DNA of 64,000 bases from Bradyrhizobium sp. CCGE-LA001 (GTDB lineage Bacteria > Pseudomonadota > Alphaproteobacteria > Rhizobiales > Xanthobacteraceae): the NCBI RefSeq assembly GCF_000296215.2, contig NZ_CP013949.1:558001-622000 (forward strand), in the 5' to 3' direction. The position numbers and the translations under genes are program-made. Position 1 is the first letter of the stretch. Each line of letters starts with the position of its first letter. Below are positions 18,754 through 29,174 of the stretch, piece by piece. The notes below the pieces were generated by a model, which worked only from the letters and a program-made list of their open reading frames with translations, had not been told where the DNA came from and made no database searches.

Positions 18754-19218
18754 ATGCCCGCTCGGCTCGATCGCATCGACCTCAAGATATTGAGATTGCT
18801 TCAAAATAACGGTCGGCTCAGTAACGCGGAGCTCGCCGTATCGGTCGCGATCAGCCCCGCCACCTGCCATCGCCGCACCCAGCGCCTGTTCGAGGATGGC
18901 TTTATCCCCGCTGTGCGCGCCATGGTCGCCCCGAAGAAGGTGGCAAAAGGCACGCTGGTCATGGTCGGCGTCGTGCTCGACCGCTCGACGCCGGAGAGCT
19001 TCGCCACCTTCGAGCAGGCCATCGCCAAGCTGAAATTCGTGCTCGACTGCCATCTCGTCGCCGGCGATTTCGACTATTTCCTGAAAATCCGCGTTGGCGA
19101 CATGGAGGATTTCAACCGCATCCACGGCGAGCAGCTGATCGCGCTGCCCGGCGTGCGCCAGACCCGCACCTTCTTCGTGATGAAGGAAGTCGTCGACAAC
19201 GCGCCGCTGGAATTCTGA
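18754..19218 (+). CDS. acdR: Lrp/AsnC-family regulator adjacent to acdS (AcdR)
   Basis: 154 residues. N-terminal AsnC-type helix-turn-helix (RIDLKILRLLQNNGRLSNAELA ... SPATCHRRTQRLFEDG) and C-terminal RAM ligand-binding domain (LVMVGVVLD ... GDFDYFLKIRVGD). It is divergent from acdS across 159 bp; in characterised rhizobia and Azospirillum this Lrp-type AcdR controls ACC deaminase. The gene symbol rests on this context plus family membership. Confidence 0.88.
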   Translation: MPARLDRIDLKILRLLQNNGRLSNAELAVSVAISPATCHRRTQRLFEDGFIPAVRAMVAPKKVAKGTLVMVGVVLDRSTPESFATFEQAIAKLKFVLDCHLVAGDFDYFLKIRVGDMEDFNRIHGEQLIALPGVRQTRTFFVMKEVVDNAPLEF

Positions 19219-19291
19219 GCAGGCCGTCACAGCAACTTCACTTGCTCCGCGCGCGCATGCAGGCGAGCCTCATCTCTTTCTCAACGAGGAG

Positions 19292-19861
19292 ATGTTCACC
19301 GTGCGCCTTCCCATTCTCGATCCGAAAGAGCTCACCGACGAACAGAAGCCGCTCTATGACGACATGCGAGCCGGCATGCAGGACCATTTCAAGGGTTTTG
19401 TGAACATGCGCGATGACGGCGCGCTGCTCGGGCCCTGGAATCCCTGGCTGCGCGAGCCGCGCTTCGGCAAGCCGGTGTGGGAGCTGGTCAAGGCCATCGC
19501 ATCGAACCCGCTGCTGCCGGCGCCGGTGCGCGAGGTCGCGATCCTGGTCACCGGCTCGCATTTTCGTTCCGGCTACGAGCTCTATGCCCATGTGCTGGTG
19601 GCAGAGCAGCGCGGTCTCTCCGACGAGAAGCTCGCGACCATCGTCGCCGGCCAGCGGCCGGTGGATCTCACCAAACAGGAAGCCGTCGCTTACGACATGG
19701 CCTCCGCTCTCGTGAGCGGCGGCGTGCTGCCGGAGCTGACTTATCGGGCAGCCGTGAAGGAGTTCGGCGAGCATGGCGCGGCCGAGCTGTCCTATCTCGT
19801 CGGCGTCTACTGCATGGTCTCGGTCACGCTCAATACGTTCGACGTGCCGGTGCCAGACTAA
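19292..19861 (+). CDS. Carboxymuconolactone decarboxylase-family protein
   Basis: 189 residues. The CMD core is seen in PVREVAILVTGSHFRSGYELYAHVLVAEQRG, with the Glu and His of the family's active-site helix but no CxxC, so AhpD-type peroxidase activity is unlikely. GAGGAG lies directly before ATG 19292, only one base away, so GTG 19301 (giving 186 residues) may be the true start. It follows acdR by 73 bp on the same strand. The substrate is unknown. Confidence 0.8.
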   Translation: MFTVRLPILDPKELTDEQKPLYDDMRAGMQDHFKGFVNMRDDGALLGPWNPWLREPRFGKPVWELVKAIASNPLLPAPVREVAILVTGSHFRSGYELYAHVLVAEQRGLSDEKLATIVAGQRPVDLTKQEAVAYDMASALVSGGVLPELTYRAAVKEFGEHGAAELSYLVGVYCMVSVTLNTFDVPVPD

Positions 19862-19876
19862 GCCTGCCGCCTTCGC

Positions 19877-21460
<1,584 letters not shown>

Positions 21461-21646
21461 TCGCAGCCTCCAAGCGAATACGACGCAAAAAGTTGCGGTA
21501 GTTTCGCGCAAGGTTCCTTGCGCCGGTGTAACGCAATCGATGTTTTGGAATGAGGATTAACGATCGGTTGACGGGCGGTACGGAATGCTGTTGAGGCCGC
21601 TCAAGGGCCGCCGCCGCGGCTTACCGAAAATCCACTGTGAACCCAG

Positions 21647-22552
21647 TCAGTTGCGTACGGCGTAGAGCGGCGTGCGCAAGGTCACCTGGTATGACGGCGC
21701 CGGCATCCACGCGACCTGCGCAGTGATGCCGAACAGACGGTTGTCGTTGTCATCCATGCGGTCGATATCGAGCCGCAGGATCGGCTGGGTGAAGGGCTCC
21801 GCCAGCGTCCGGCCGGCGAGTTGCGCGCCGCCGAAGGACTGCACGCCGAAGCGCCCCGTGAACTTCCAATTGCTGGGCCATTGGTAGTAGCCGCCGGCGT
21901 AGAGGACAGTGTTCGGCCGGATGCTGGCGAACGGGCTGGCGATGGTGGCGGTGGTGTATTGCACGCCCGCCAGCCAGCCCCGCGTCTCGTCCTCGTCGAG
22001 CGCGTAGTCGAATTCCAAGATGTTGTTGAAGGAATTCGTCATGCCTGGTTCGTTTGGCACGGACTGCGTCAGCGTCGACTGCAATGTGATGGTCGGGATC
22101 CTGCCGCCGTTCTGCTGATGGAGATCGGCCTGCACGCCGATGTTCCAGCTGGTGATATCGAATTTGGACCACCCGCTGCCGATGTCCGCCGTCGATCCCG
22201 ACACGCCGCCATAGAGCGATACGCGGTCGCTGACGTCGACGGTCATGGGCAGATCGACGGCGATGGCTTTCGCCGCCGGCAACCCGGTCGGGAGCGTCGC
22301 ACCGCGTCGTACGGCCAAGGCCTGGAAGGCCGCCGATAGCGAGGTGTTGCCGAAACCGAGTCCCAGCGTGCCGGCCGGAATCGTCGCATAGGTGGTACGC
22401 AGGTCGAGATAGATGTTGGGGACCGCAGGGGCTGTGGGTGCGTCCTTTTCATCGTCCGCAGCGAAGGCGGCGCCAGCCGAAATCGTCAGGCCGAGCAATC
22501 CCGTCGCGACAGCGCGGAAAGCCCGGCGGCAGGATTGGCTATGATGAGACAC
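21647..22552 (-). CDS. Exported, probably outer-membrane beta-barrel protein, function unknown
   Basis: About 301 residues from GTG 22552 (TTG at 22624 also in frame; neither has a strong ribosome-binding site). It has a signal peptide with an Ala-X-Ala cut (SAGAAFA, about residues 25-31). The mature part has alternating hydrophobic/polar beta-strands with Gly and aromatic residues (VLYAGGYYQWPSNWKFTG) and ends near an aromatic-rich strand, fitting an outer-membrane or transporter-like beta-barrel. No family was recognised with confidence. It is divergent from a small exported protein gene. Confidence 0.65.
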   Translation of the reverse strand: MSHHSQSCRRAFRAVATGLLGLTISAGAAFAADDEKDAPTAPAVPNIYLDLRTTYATIPAGTLGLGFGNTSLSAAFQALAVRRGATLPTGLPAAKAIAVDLPMTVDVSDRVSLYGGVSGSTADIGSGWSKFDITSWNIGVQADLHQQNGGRIPTITLQSTLTQSVPNEPGMTNSFNNILEFDYALDEDETRGWLAGVQYTTATIASPFASIRPNTVLYAGGYYQWPSNWKFTGRFGVQSFGGAQLAGRTLAEPFTQPILRLDIDRMDDNDNRLFGITAQVAWMPAPSYQVTLRTPLYAVRN

Positions 22553-22732
22553 GTGACGATCCGGCGCGTGGCGCTTTGATGGCGAAACCGTTGTTAGATG
22601 GAACGTGATCGCTCGCGCGGTCAAGCGCTATCGGCAAGCGATGGACGGCGTGGACGTGTGCGGCTACCCTGCCGTGATCGCACCGACACACGCGCCGGCG
22701 GAGTGCAGCCGGACAATGGAAGGACGACAGCC

Positions 22733-22981
22733 ATGCATACCTCACGCCGCATTCTGCTCACCGGACTTGCGGGGCTCGCTGTCGCTCCCACCGCCGTCGC
22801 CGCCGCGGTACCCTCGGCCGAGCCAGCCGACGTGACGGTGGCGGAAGAACGCTTTGCGCGCACGATCGCGGCAGCCCATGCGCCCGACGTCAACTGCGCT
22901 CGGCAGGCGGAGCGCTATGCGGATGCGCATTGGCTGGAATATGTCGGGGCGGCGCGTGCCGTGCTCGGCGCGCGGGTGTGA
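22733..22981 (+). CDS. Small exported protein with twin-arginine-like signal, function unknown
   Basis: 82 residues from ATG 22733, behind AAGGA. The N-terminus HTSRRILLTGLAGLAV resembles a Tat or Sec signal and is followed by an Ala-rich cleavage region. The mature part is only about 50 residues, contains one Cys (VNCARQAERYADAHWLEYV) and shows no known motif. It is divergent from the beta-barrel-like gene (about 180 bp between starts) and convergent with the esterase gene. Confidence 0.55.
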   Translation: MHTSRRILLTGLAGLAVAPTAVAAAVPSAEPADVTVAEERFARTIAAAHAPDVNCARQAERYADAHWLEYVGAARAVLGARV

Positions 22982-22989
22982 GTTAACCG

Positions 22990-23925
22990 CTATCTCTCCA
23001 CCGCCCGCCGGACCTGCTCGCCGATCTGCGAGAGCACGAGCTGCGCCTGCGGCAGGATCGCACCCATGGCGTGGAAATTGTGGACCATGCCGTCATGGCA
23101 GACGTGCTCGACGGCAACGCCGGCGGCCAGCAGCTTGCGCGCATACGCATTGCCCTCGTCGCGCATCGGGTCGAATTCGGCGGTGTGGATGATTGCTGTG
23201 GGCAGGCCTGCGAGCCGGCTCGCGCGCAGGGGCGAGATGCGGGGGTCCGTGGCATCCACGCCCGCGGGCAGATAATCGGCGAGATCGGCTTCGATCGTGG
23301 CGCGATCGATCAGATGGCCCTCGGCGAATTCCTCGCGCGAGGGCGAGGTCTCCTCGAAATCCAGCACCGGGCAGATCAGGCATTGCGCGACGATGGAGAG
23401 GCCTGCGTTCTGGATCGCCTCCTGACACACGATCGCAGCCAGCGTGGCGCCGGCGGAATCGCCGCCGACCACGAGACGTGCCGCATCGATGCCGAGCGAT
23501 ACGGCCTGCCGCGCCACCCATTCGGTCGCAGCGGTCGCGTCGTCGACCGCGGCCGGAAATTTGTGCTCGGGCGCGAGGCGGTAGTCGATCGAGACGAGAC
23601 GGCAGCCGGTCGCATGCGCCAGCGCGGCAGCAATGCGGTCGTGCGTCGCGATGCTGCCAGCCACGAGGCCGCCGCCATGGAAGAACACGAAGCCGGGCGT
23701 GCGCTCGCCGGCAGACGCGGGCGAGTAGAGGCGATAGGGCAGCTCGCCGCCGGGGCCGGGCAGCCTGCCGTCGGACGCAATCACATCCGGCGCGTCAGCG
23801 CGTGCGAACTGCATCAACTTCGCGAGCGACTGCCGGCGCGCTTCCACGCTCGGCCGGCTCCGCGTTTGCGGCCCGGCCGCCGCCATCATGGTCAACAAAC
23901 GCTTCGCGAGCGGATCGAGCGGCAT
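22990..23925 (-). CDS. Alpha/beta hydrolase of the hormone-sensitive-lipase (HSL) esterase family
   Basis: 311 residues from ATG 23925 (AAGGA upstream). HSL-family markers: oxyanion motif FFHGGG, nucleophile elbow GGDSAGA, acidic residue in AEFDPMRDEG and catalytic His in DGMVHNFH. It should hydrolyse short-chain carboxyl esters in the cytoplasm; no signal peptide is seen. Natural substrate unknown. The stop is 8 bp from the stop of the convergent small exported gene. Confidence 0.88.
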   Translation of the reverse strand: MPLDPLAKRLLTMMAAAGPQTRSRPSVEARRQSLAKLMQFARADAPDVIASDGRLPGPGGELPYRLYSPASAGERTPGFVFFHGGGLVAGSIATHDRIAAALAHATGCRLVSIDYRLAPEHKFPAAVDDATAATEWVARQAVSLGIDAARLVVGGDSAGATLAAIVCQEAIQNAGLSIVAQCLICPVLDFEETSPSREEFAEGHLIDRATIEADLADYLPAGVDATDPRISPLRASRLAGLPTAIIHTAEFDPMRDEGNAYARKLLAAGVAVEHVCHDGMVHNFHAMGAILPQAQLVLSQIGEQVRRAVER

Positions 23926-24045
23926 CGATATGTCCTTCTCCCCTAGCTGGACAGGGTATCTCACCGCTTCGATGCAGGAAATCATTTAGGAGTTCCGACC
24001 AATAGTGGCGGGCACAAATACGGCATCGCGCCAGGGGAGTTCGTC

Positions 24046-24933
24046 ATGGCCGAGATCAAGAAGCCGGTCGAATATTCGCCGAGCTGGACCTTCTTCGAGG
24101 GCAAATGGCATGACGGCAATGTGCCGATCATGGGCCCACGGACGCATGCGGCCTGGCTCGGCTCGGTCGTGTTCGACGGTGCGCGTGCGTTCGAGGGCGT
24201 GGCGCCCGATCTCGATCGCCACGTCGCCCGCGCCAATCAATCTGCGCTCAGTTTCGGCCTGAAGCCGGTGGTCGACACCGACAAATGGCTCACGCTGGCG
24301 CGCGAGGGCATCGCGCGCTTTGCACCCCATGCCGAGATCTATGTCCGTCCGATGTATTGGGCGCAGAACGGCTCGGGTGGCGGCGTGCTGTTCGACCCCG
24401 AAACCACCAATTGGTGCCTGTGCATCTACGAGGCGCCGATGCCGAAGCCCGTCGGCAACGCCATCACGCTGTCGCCGTTTCGCAGGCCGACCGCCGAATG
24501 CGCGCCGGTCGAGGCCAAGGCGGCCTGCCTCTATCCGAACAATTCGCGCGCGCTGGCGGAGGCCGCCTCGCGCGGCTTCCAGAACGCGCTGATGCTGGAC
24601 ATGCTGGGCAATGTCGCAGAGTTCGGCAATTCCAACGTGTTCATGGCCAAGGAAGGCGTGGTCTATACGCCGGTGCCGAACGGCACCTTCCTCAATGGCA
24701 TCACGCGCCAGCGCGTCATCAGCCTGCTGCGTGGCGACGGCGTCACCGTGATCGAGAAGACCCTGCGCTATGCCGATTTTCTCAGTGCCGACGAGATTTT
24801 CTCCACCGGCAATTTCGCGAAGGTGGCACCTGTCATCCGCATCGATGAGCGGGAGCTGCGGCCGGGGACGTTCTACACCAAGGCGCGAAAACTCTATTGG
24901 GATTTTGCGCACGCGGTGAAGCTGGCGGCTTGA
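24046..24933 (+). CDS. ilvE: Branched-chain amino acid aminotransferase (class IV)
   Basis: 295 residues from ATG 24046. Fold type IV PLP aminotransferase features: LGSVVFDGARAFEG near the N-terminus, IYVRPMYW, PLP Lys in VEAKAACLYPNN, and NVAEFGNSNVFM plus PNGTFLNGITRQR at the cofactor/phosphate site. It interconverts branched-chain keto acids and amino acids with glutamate. A D-amino-acid transaminase-like activity is a less likely alternative. It is divergent from the esterase gene and is followed by a palindromic repeat. Confidence 0.88.
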   Translation: MAEIKKPVEYSPSWTFFEGKWHDGNVPIMGPRTHAAWLGSVVFDGARAFEGVAPDLDRHVARANQSALSFGLKPVVDTDKWLTLAREGIARFAPHAEIYVRPMYWAQNGSGGGVLFDPETTNWCLCIYEAPMPKPVGNAITLSPFRRPTAECAPVEAKAACLYPNNSRALAEAASRGFQNALMLDMLGNVAEFGNSNVFMAKEGVVYTPVPNGTFLNGITRQRVISLLRGDGVTVIEKTLRYADFLSADEIFSTGNFAKVAPVIRIDERELRPGTFYTKARKLYWDFAHAVKLAA

Positions 24934-24954
24934 TCTCGCTGCTTCCGCGAACTC

Positions 24955-25035
24955 CGTCATTGCGAGCGCAGCGAAGCAATCCAGAGTCTTTCCGCGAAGG
25001 GATTTCTGGATTGCTACGCTTCGCTCGCAATGACG
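24955..25035. repeat. 81-bp inverted repeat (family C)
   Basis: CGTCATTGCGAGCGCAGCGA... and its near-exact reverse complement ending at CGCTCGCAATGACG form a stem of about 31 bp around a short centre. It can fold into a strong hairpin and sits between convergent ilvE and phaR, where it may help end transcription. Similar units are common in Bradyrhizobium intergenic DNA. Confidence 0.75.
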
Positions 25036-25107
25036 AGTTCCAGGAGACAGTCGGGTAAAGCTGCCAACGCGTGCCGCGGATGCGGACGCGCTGGTGCGAG
25101 GGAGAAC

Positions 25108-25701
25108 CTACTCGTCCTTCTTCGACATCCGTTCGAGACGTTCCTGCATTTCCTTCATCTGCTGGCGCAGATCGTCGATGTTGCTGTCCTTGGGCGCCTC
25201 GGCATTCGCATCGGGCTCCGGCTCCGGGCTGGTTGCCGGGCGGCCCGTCGGCGCGAAGGGCTTGAACATCGAGAAAGTCTGCTGGAACAGCTCCATGTTG
25301 CGCCGGACCTGCTCTTCCAGCGGCGCGAAGGGCGTGCCGGAAAGGGTGTTGGCGATCTGCTTGCGGAACTTCTCCTGCTCCTGGGTCAGGGTCGCGATCG
25401 ACTGTTCCAGATATTTCGGCACCACCATCTGCATGCTGTCGCCATAGAAGCGGATCAGCTGGCGCAGGAAGGTGGTCGGTAGCAGGTTCTGACCCGCTTT
25501 GTTCTCCTGCTCGAAGATGATCTGGGCGAGCACGGAGCGGGTGATGTCGTCACCGGTCTTGGCGTCGTAGACCAGGAAATCCTCCCCGTCCTTGACCATG
25601 GCGGCGAGGTCCTCGAGCGTCACATAGGTGCTCGTTCCGGTGTTATAGAGCCGGCGGTTCGCGTATTTCTTGATCGTGGTGGGTTGGTCTGATTTCGCCA
25701 T
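25108..25701 (-). CDS. phaR: Polyhydroxyalkanoate synthesis regulator PhaR
   Basis: 197 residues. The N-terminal PHA-accumulation DNA-binding domain (IKKYANRRLYNTGTSTYVTL) and the following PHB domain (about 65-110, ITRSVLAQIIFEQE) are unmistakable. The C-terminal part is Pro/Glu-rich. PhaR senses PHB granules and represses phasin and other carbon-storage genes. It is divergent from phaA across about 314 bp. That gap holds TGC-rich DNA and a small ATGC-N6-GCAT palindrome at 25878-25891 but no certain operator. Confidence 0.93.
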   Translation of the reverse strand: MAKSDQPTTIKKYANRRLYNTGTSTYVTLEDLAAMVKDGEDFLVYDAKTGDDITRSVLAQIIFEQENKAGQNLLPTTFLRQLIRFYGDSMQMVVPKYLEQSIATLTQEQEKFRKQIANTLSGTPFAPLEEQVRRNMELFQQTFSMFKPFAPTGRPATSPEPEPDANAEAPKDSNIDDLRQQMKEMQERLERMSKKDE

Positions 25702-26015
25702 GGGCTCTCACTTGCAAGCGCGGAGAACGGGAACCCGGCGGGCAATGCCGCAGGGCGGGAAGAGTACGCAACGCAACAAAATAAGCATTTTCAAAGGGGT
25801 CACGCTACCGTTTTGTGCGGCACGGTTAATCGCAGAGCAAAATCCTGCTTGCGAAAGCGACAAGAACGCTATTTTGAATGCGCTGCGGCATGAATTCGGT
25901 CGCCGGCCGATTGACATGCCTCAACGACGTTAACAGGATGACTGACGAGACTGACGGGCCATTTCAAAGCGCCCGTCCGCCCCTTCTTCAGAACCTCAAG
26001 CCCCAGGAGATGCCC

Positions 26016-27194
26016 ATGTCAGACGATGTCGTCATCGTCAGCGCCGCCCGCACCCCGGTCGGAAGCTTCAACGGAGCCTTCGCGACCCTTCCCGCTCATG
26101 ATCTCGGCGCCGTCGCCATCAAGGCCGCGCTGGAGCGTGGTGGCATCGAGCCCGGCCGGGTCTCCGAAGTCATCATGGGTCAGATCCTGACCGCGGCCCA
26201 GGGACAGAACCCGGCCCGCCAGGCCTCGATCCTCGCCGGCATTCCGGTGGAGAGCCCGGCCTGGGGCGTCAACCAGCTCTGCGGCTCGGGCCTGCGCACG
26301 GTCGCGCTCGGTTACCAGGCGCTGCTCAACGGCGATTCCGAAATCGTCGTCGCCGGCGGACAAGAGTCCATGAGCATGGCCCCGCACGCCCAGCATCTGC
26401 GCGGCGGCGTCAAGATGGGCGGCCTCGAACTGGTCGACACCATGATCAAGGACGGTCTGTGGGACGCCTTCAACGGCTATCACATGGGGAACACCGCGGA
26501 GAACGTCGCGCGCCAGTGGCAGATCACCCGCGCCCAGCAGGACGAGTTCGCGGTCGCCTCGCAGCAGAAGGCCGAAGCCGCGCAGAAGGCCGGCAAGTTC
26601 AACGACGAGATCGTCCCCGTCACCATCAAGACCCGCAAGGGCGACGTCGTCGTCAGCGCCGACGAATATCCGCGTCATGGCGCCACCCTCGACGCGATGG
26701 CCAAGCTCAAGCCCGCCTTCGAGAAGGAAGGCACTGTCACCGCGGGCTCCGCGTCCGGCATCAATGACGGTGCCGCCGCCGTGGTGCTCATGACCGCGAA
26801 GCAGGCCGCCAAGGAAGGCAAGAAGCCGCTGGCGCGCATCGTGTCCTGGGCGCAGGCCGGCGTCGATCCGAAGATCATGGGCTCGGGCCCGATCCCGGCT
26901 TCGCGCGCCGCGCTGAAGAAGGCCGGCTGGAACGTCGGCGATCTCGACCTGATCGAGGCCAACGAAGCCTTCGCGGCGCAGGCCTGCGCCGTCAACAAGG
27001 ACCTCGGCTGGGACACCTCCAAGGTCAACGTCAATGGCGGTGCGATCGCGATCGGTCATCCCGTCGGCGCGTCCGGCGCGCGCGTGCTGGTGACGCTGCT
27101 GCACGAGATGCAGAAGCGCGATTCGAAGAAGGGCCTTGCCACGCTGTGCATCGGTGGCGGCATGGGTATCGCGATGTGTCTGGCGCGCGACTGA
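26016..27194 (+). CDS. phaA: Acetyl-CoA acetyltransferase (beta-ketothiolase)
   Basis: 392 residues from ATG 26016, 6 nt after AGGAG; an in-frame ATG at 26010 is too close to the ribosome-binding site. All thiolase active-site residues are present: Cys89 (NQLCGSG), His348 (GHPVGASG) and Cys378 (CIGGGMG). It condenses two acetyl-CoA to acetoacetyl-CoA, the first step of polyhydroxybutyrate synthesis. phaB follows about 235 bp downstream, after an intrinsic terminator, so the two have separate transcripts at least in part. Confidence 0.95.
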   Translation: MSDDVVIVSAARTPVGSFNGAFATLPAHDLGAVAIKAALERGGIEPGRVSEVIMGQILTAAQGQNPARQASILAGIPVESPAWGVNQLCGSGLRTVALGYQALLNGDSEIVVAGGQESMSMAPHAQHLRGGVKMGGLELVDTMIKDGLWDAFNGYHMGNTAENVARQWQITRAQQDEFAVASQQKAEAAQKAGKFNDEIVPVTIKTRKGDVVVSADEYPRHGATLDAMAKLKPAFEKEGTVTAGSASGINDGAAAVVLMTAKQAAKEGKKPLARIVSWAQAGVDPKIMGSGPIPASRAALKKAGWNVGDLDLIEANEAFAAQACAVNKDLGWDTSKVNVNGGAIAIGHPVGASGARVLVTLLHEMQKRDSKKGLATLCIGGGMGIAMCLARD

Positions 27195-27311
27195 GTTTGC
27201 GCGTAGCTGACGGGTGCGCTGCACACGTCGGTGAGTGCGTTGCACGCGACTAAAAAGGCGGCGGTTGCAAATCAAATATTCTTCGCAACTGCGCAGGCCT
27301 CGACTAAAGAG

Positions 27312-27345
27312 AAACGCCCGGCTCAACGCCGGGCGTTTTGTTCTT
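27312..27345 (+). terminator. Intrinsic terminator between phaA and phaB
   Basis: An 11-bp stem (AAACGCCCGGC 27312-27322 with GCCGGGCGTTT 27328-27338) and a 5-nt loop are followed by the T-rich run TTGTTCTTG. This is a textbook Rho-independent terminator about 120 bp after the phaA stop. Confidence 0.88.
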
Positions 27346-27429
27346 GATGTCCGTCAAACGTCCCGCATAATCCCCAGCTAAAAACGATCATTCAGAAACG
27401 TCCGAAGAGTCCAAGGGAAGGAATACGAC

Positions 27430-28155
27430 ATGGCACGTGTTGCATTGGTCACGGGTGGTACGCGGGGCATCGGTGCGGCGATCAGCAAGGCGCTGAAGGC
27501 GGCCGGTTACAACGTTGCGGCGAGCTATGCCGGCAACGATGCGGCGGCGGAGAAGTTCAAGGCCGAGACCGGCATCGCGGTCTATAAATGGGACGTCAGC
27601 AATTTCGACGCCTGCGCGGAGGGCGTGAAGAAGGTCGAGGCCGATCTCGGGCCGATCGAGGTGCTCGTCAACAATGCCGGCATCACCCGCGACACCGCCT
27701 TCCACAAGATGACGCTCGAGCAGTGGAACGCCGTCATCAACACCAATCTCGGCTCGCTGTTCAACATGACGCGCCAGGTGATCGAGGGCATGCGTTCGCG
27801 CAAGTTCGGCCGCATCATCTCGATCTCGTCGATCAACGGCCAGAAGGGGCAGTTCGGTCAGGTCAACTATTCCGCGGCGAAGGCCGGCGACATCGGTTTC
27901 ACCAAGGCGCTCGCGCTCGAGAACGCCAAGGGCGGCATCACCGTGAACGCGATCTGCCCCGGCTACATCAACACCGAAATGGTGCAGGCGGTGCCGAAGG
28001 ACGTCCTGGAAAAGAACGTGATCCCGCAGATCCCGGTCAGCCGGCTCGGCGAGCCCGAGGAGATTGCGCGCGCCGTCGTGTTCCTGGCGGCCGATGAGGC
28101 CGGCTTCATCACTGGCTCGACCATGACCATCAACGGCGGCCAGTATCAGGCGTGA
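27430..28155 (+). CDS. phaB: Acetoacetyl-CoA reductase
   Basis: 241 residues, usual for PhaB, with AAGGA before the ATG. Short-chain dehydrogenase motifs: TGGTRGIGAAISKAL (cofactor), NNAGITRDTAFHKM, ISISSINGQKGQFGQVNYSAAKAG (catalytic Ser and Tyr-x3-Lys). It reduces acetoacetyl-CoA to (R)-3-hydroxybutyryl-CoA with NADPH for PHB synthesis. The stop codon lies inside a 20-bp perfect palindrome (28151-28170). The PHB synthase is not in the window. Confidence 0.94.
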   Translation: MARVALVTGGTRGIGAAISKALKAAGYNVAASYAGNDAAAEKFKAETGIAVYKWDVSNFDACAEGVKKVEADLGPIEVLVNNAGITRDTAFHKMTLEQWNAVINTNLGSLFNMTRQVIEGMRSRKFGRIISISSINGQKGQFGQVNYSAAKAGDIGFTKALALENAKGGITVNAICPGYINTEMVQAVPKDVLEKNVIPQIPVSRLGEPEEIARAVVFLAADEAGFITGSTMTINGGQYQA

Positions 28156-28170
28156 TGCGATCGCATCACG
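28151..28170. other. Perfect 20-bp palindrome over the phaB stop codon
   Basis: CGTGATGCGATCGCATCACG is fully self-complementary and contains the phaB TGA. No T run follows, so it may be a 3'-end stabiliser or a protein-binding site; no function can be assigned. Confidence 0.45.
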
Positions 28171-28190
28171 CGGGCGGATATTTCCCACAT

Positions 28191-28283
28191 CGTCATGCCC
28201 GGGCTTGTCCCGGGCATCCACGGCCTTACAACAGCCGTCGCCACGAAAGAACGTGGATGGCCGGGACAAGCCCGGCCATGACG
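28191..28283. repeat. 93-bp inverted repeat (family D) between phaB and the DMT transporter
   Basis: CGTCATGCCCGGGCTTGTCC... at the left is matched by the inverted ...GGACAAGCCCGGCCATGACG at the right, with inner CATCCACG / CGTGGATG also inverted. It ends 14 bp before the ATG of the next gene, so it covers that gene's expected promoter and leader. Confidence 0.75.
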
Positions 28284-28297
28284 GAAACATTGGGCCG

Positions 28298-29167
28298 ATG
28301 ACTCCCCGCACCGCGACGCTGATCGGACTGACCGCGATTCTGATGTGGTCGCTGCTGTCCGTGATGACGGTGGCGACCGGAAAGATTCCGGCGTTCCAGC
28401 TCGCCGCGATGACCTTTGCGATCGGCGGCCTCGTCGGCCTGCTCACCTGGATCGGGCGCGGCGAAGCGGCAAAGAGCCTGCGTCAGCCACCCATCGTCTG
28501 GGCCGTCGGCGTTGGCGGTCTGTTCGGCTATCACGCGCTCTATTTCCTCGCGCTGCGCTTCGCGCCGCCGGCGGAAGCCGGTCTGTTGAATTATCTCTGG
28601 CCGCTGCTGATCGTGCTGTTCTCGTCCTTTCTGCCGGGCGAGCGGCTTGCCATGCACCACATCATTGGCGCCGTGCTCGGTCTCGTCGGCACCGTGCTGC
28701 TGTTCGCCGGCAATACCTCAGGCTTTGCGCCGGGAGCGGTGCCAGGGCTGGTCGCGGCCTTCATCGCCGCCTTCGTGTGGGCGATCTATTCGGTGTCGTC
28801 GCGGCGGTTGAAAGCGGTGCCGACCGATGCCGTCGCCGGCTTCTGCCTCGCCACATCTGTGCTCGCCGCGCTGATGCATCTTGCCCTCGAGACTACGGTC
28901 TTGCCAGAAACCACGCTGCAATGGCTCTCCGTGGTCGCACTCGGCATCGGCCCGGTCGGTGCCGCCTTCTATGCCTGGGACATCGGCATGAAGCGCGGCG
29001 ATATCCGCGTGCTCGGCGCCGCCTCCTACGCGACGCCTTTGCTCTCGACGGGCTTTCTCATCGCCGCCGGCTTTGCAAAAGCCAGCGCCAACATCGCCCT
29101 CGCCGCGATCCTGATCGCCGGCGGCGGCCTGATCGCGGCCAAGGACATGGTGCTGCGGAAGCGGTGA
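28298..29167 (+). CDS. DMT-superfamily (EamA) permease
   Basis: 289 residues from ATG 28298, with about ten hydrophobic segments in two EamA repeats (LIGLTAILMWSLLSVMTV ...; VPGLVAAFIAAFVWAIYSVSS ...). It resembles aromatic amino acid or small-metabolite exporters (YddG-like), but the substrate is not known. No convincing ribosome-binding site is visible, and a repeat element ends 14 bp upstream. In-frame codons upstream lie within the repeat and are not taken as coding. It converges with the cupin gene 7 bp downstream. Confidence 0.85.
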   Translation: MTPRTATLIGLTAILMWSLLSVMTVATGKIPAFQLAAMTFAIGGLVGLLTWIGRGEAAKSLRQPPIVWAVGVGGLFGYHALYFLALRFAPPAEAGLLNYLWPLLIVLFSSFLPGERLAMHHIIGAVLGLVGTVLLFAGNTSGFAPGAVPGLVAAFIAAFVWAIYSVSSRRLKAVPTDAVAGFCLATSVLAALMHLALETTVLPETTLQWLSVVALGIGPVGAAFYAWDIGMKRGDIRVLGAASYATPLLSTGFLIAAGFAKASANIALAAILIAGGGLIAAKDMVLRKR

Positions 29168-29174
29168 ACGAGGC

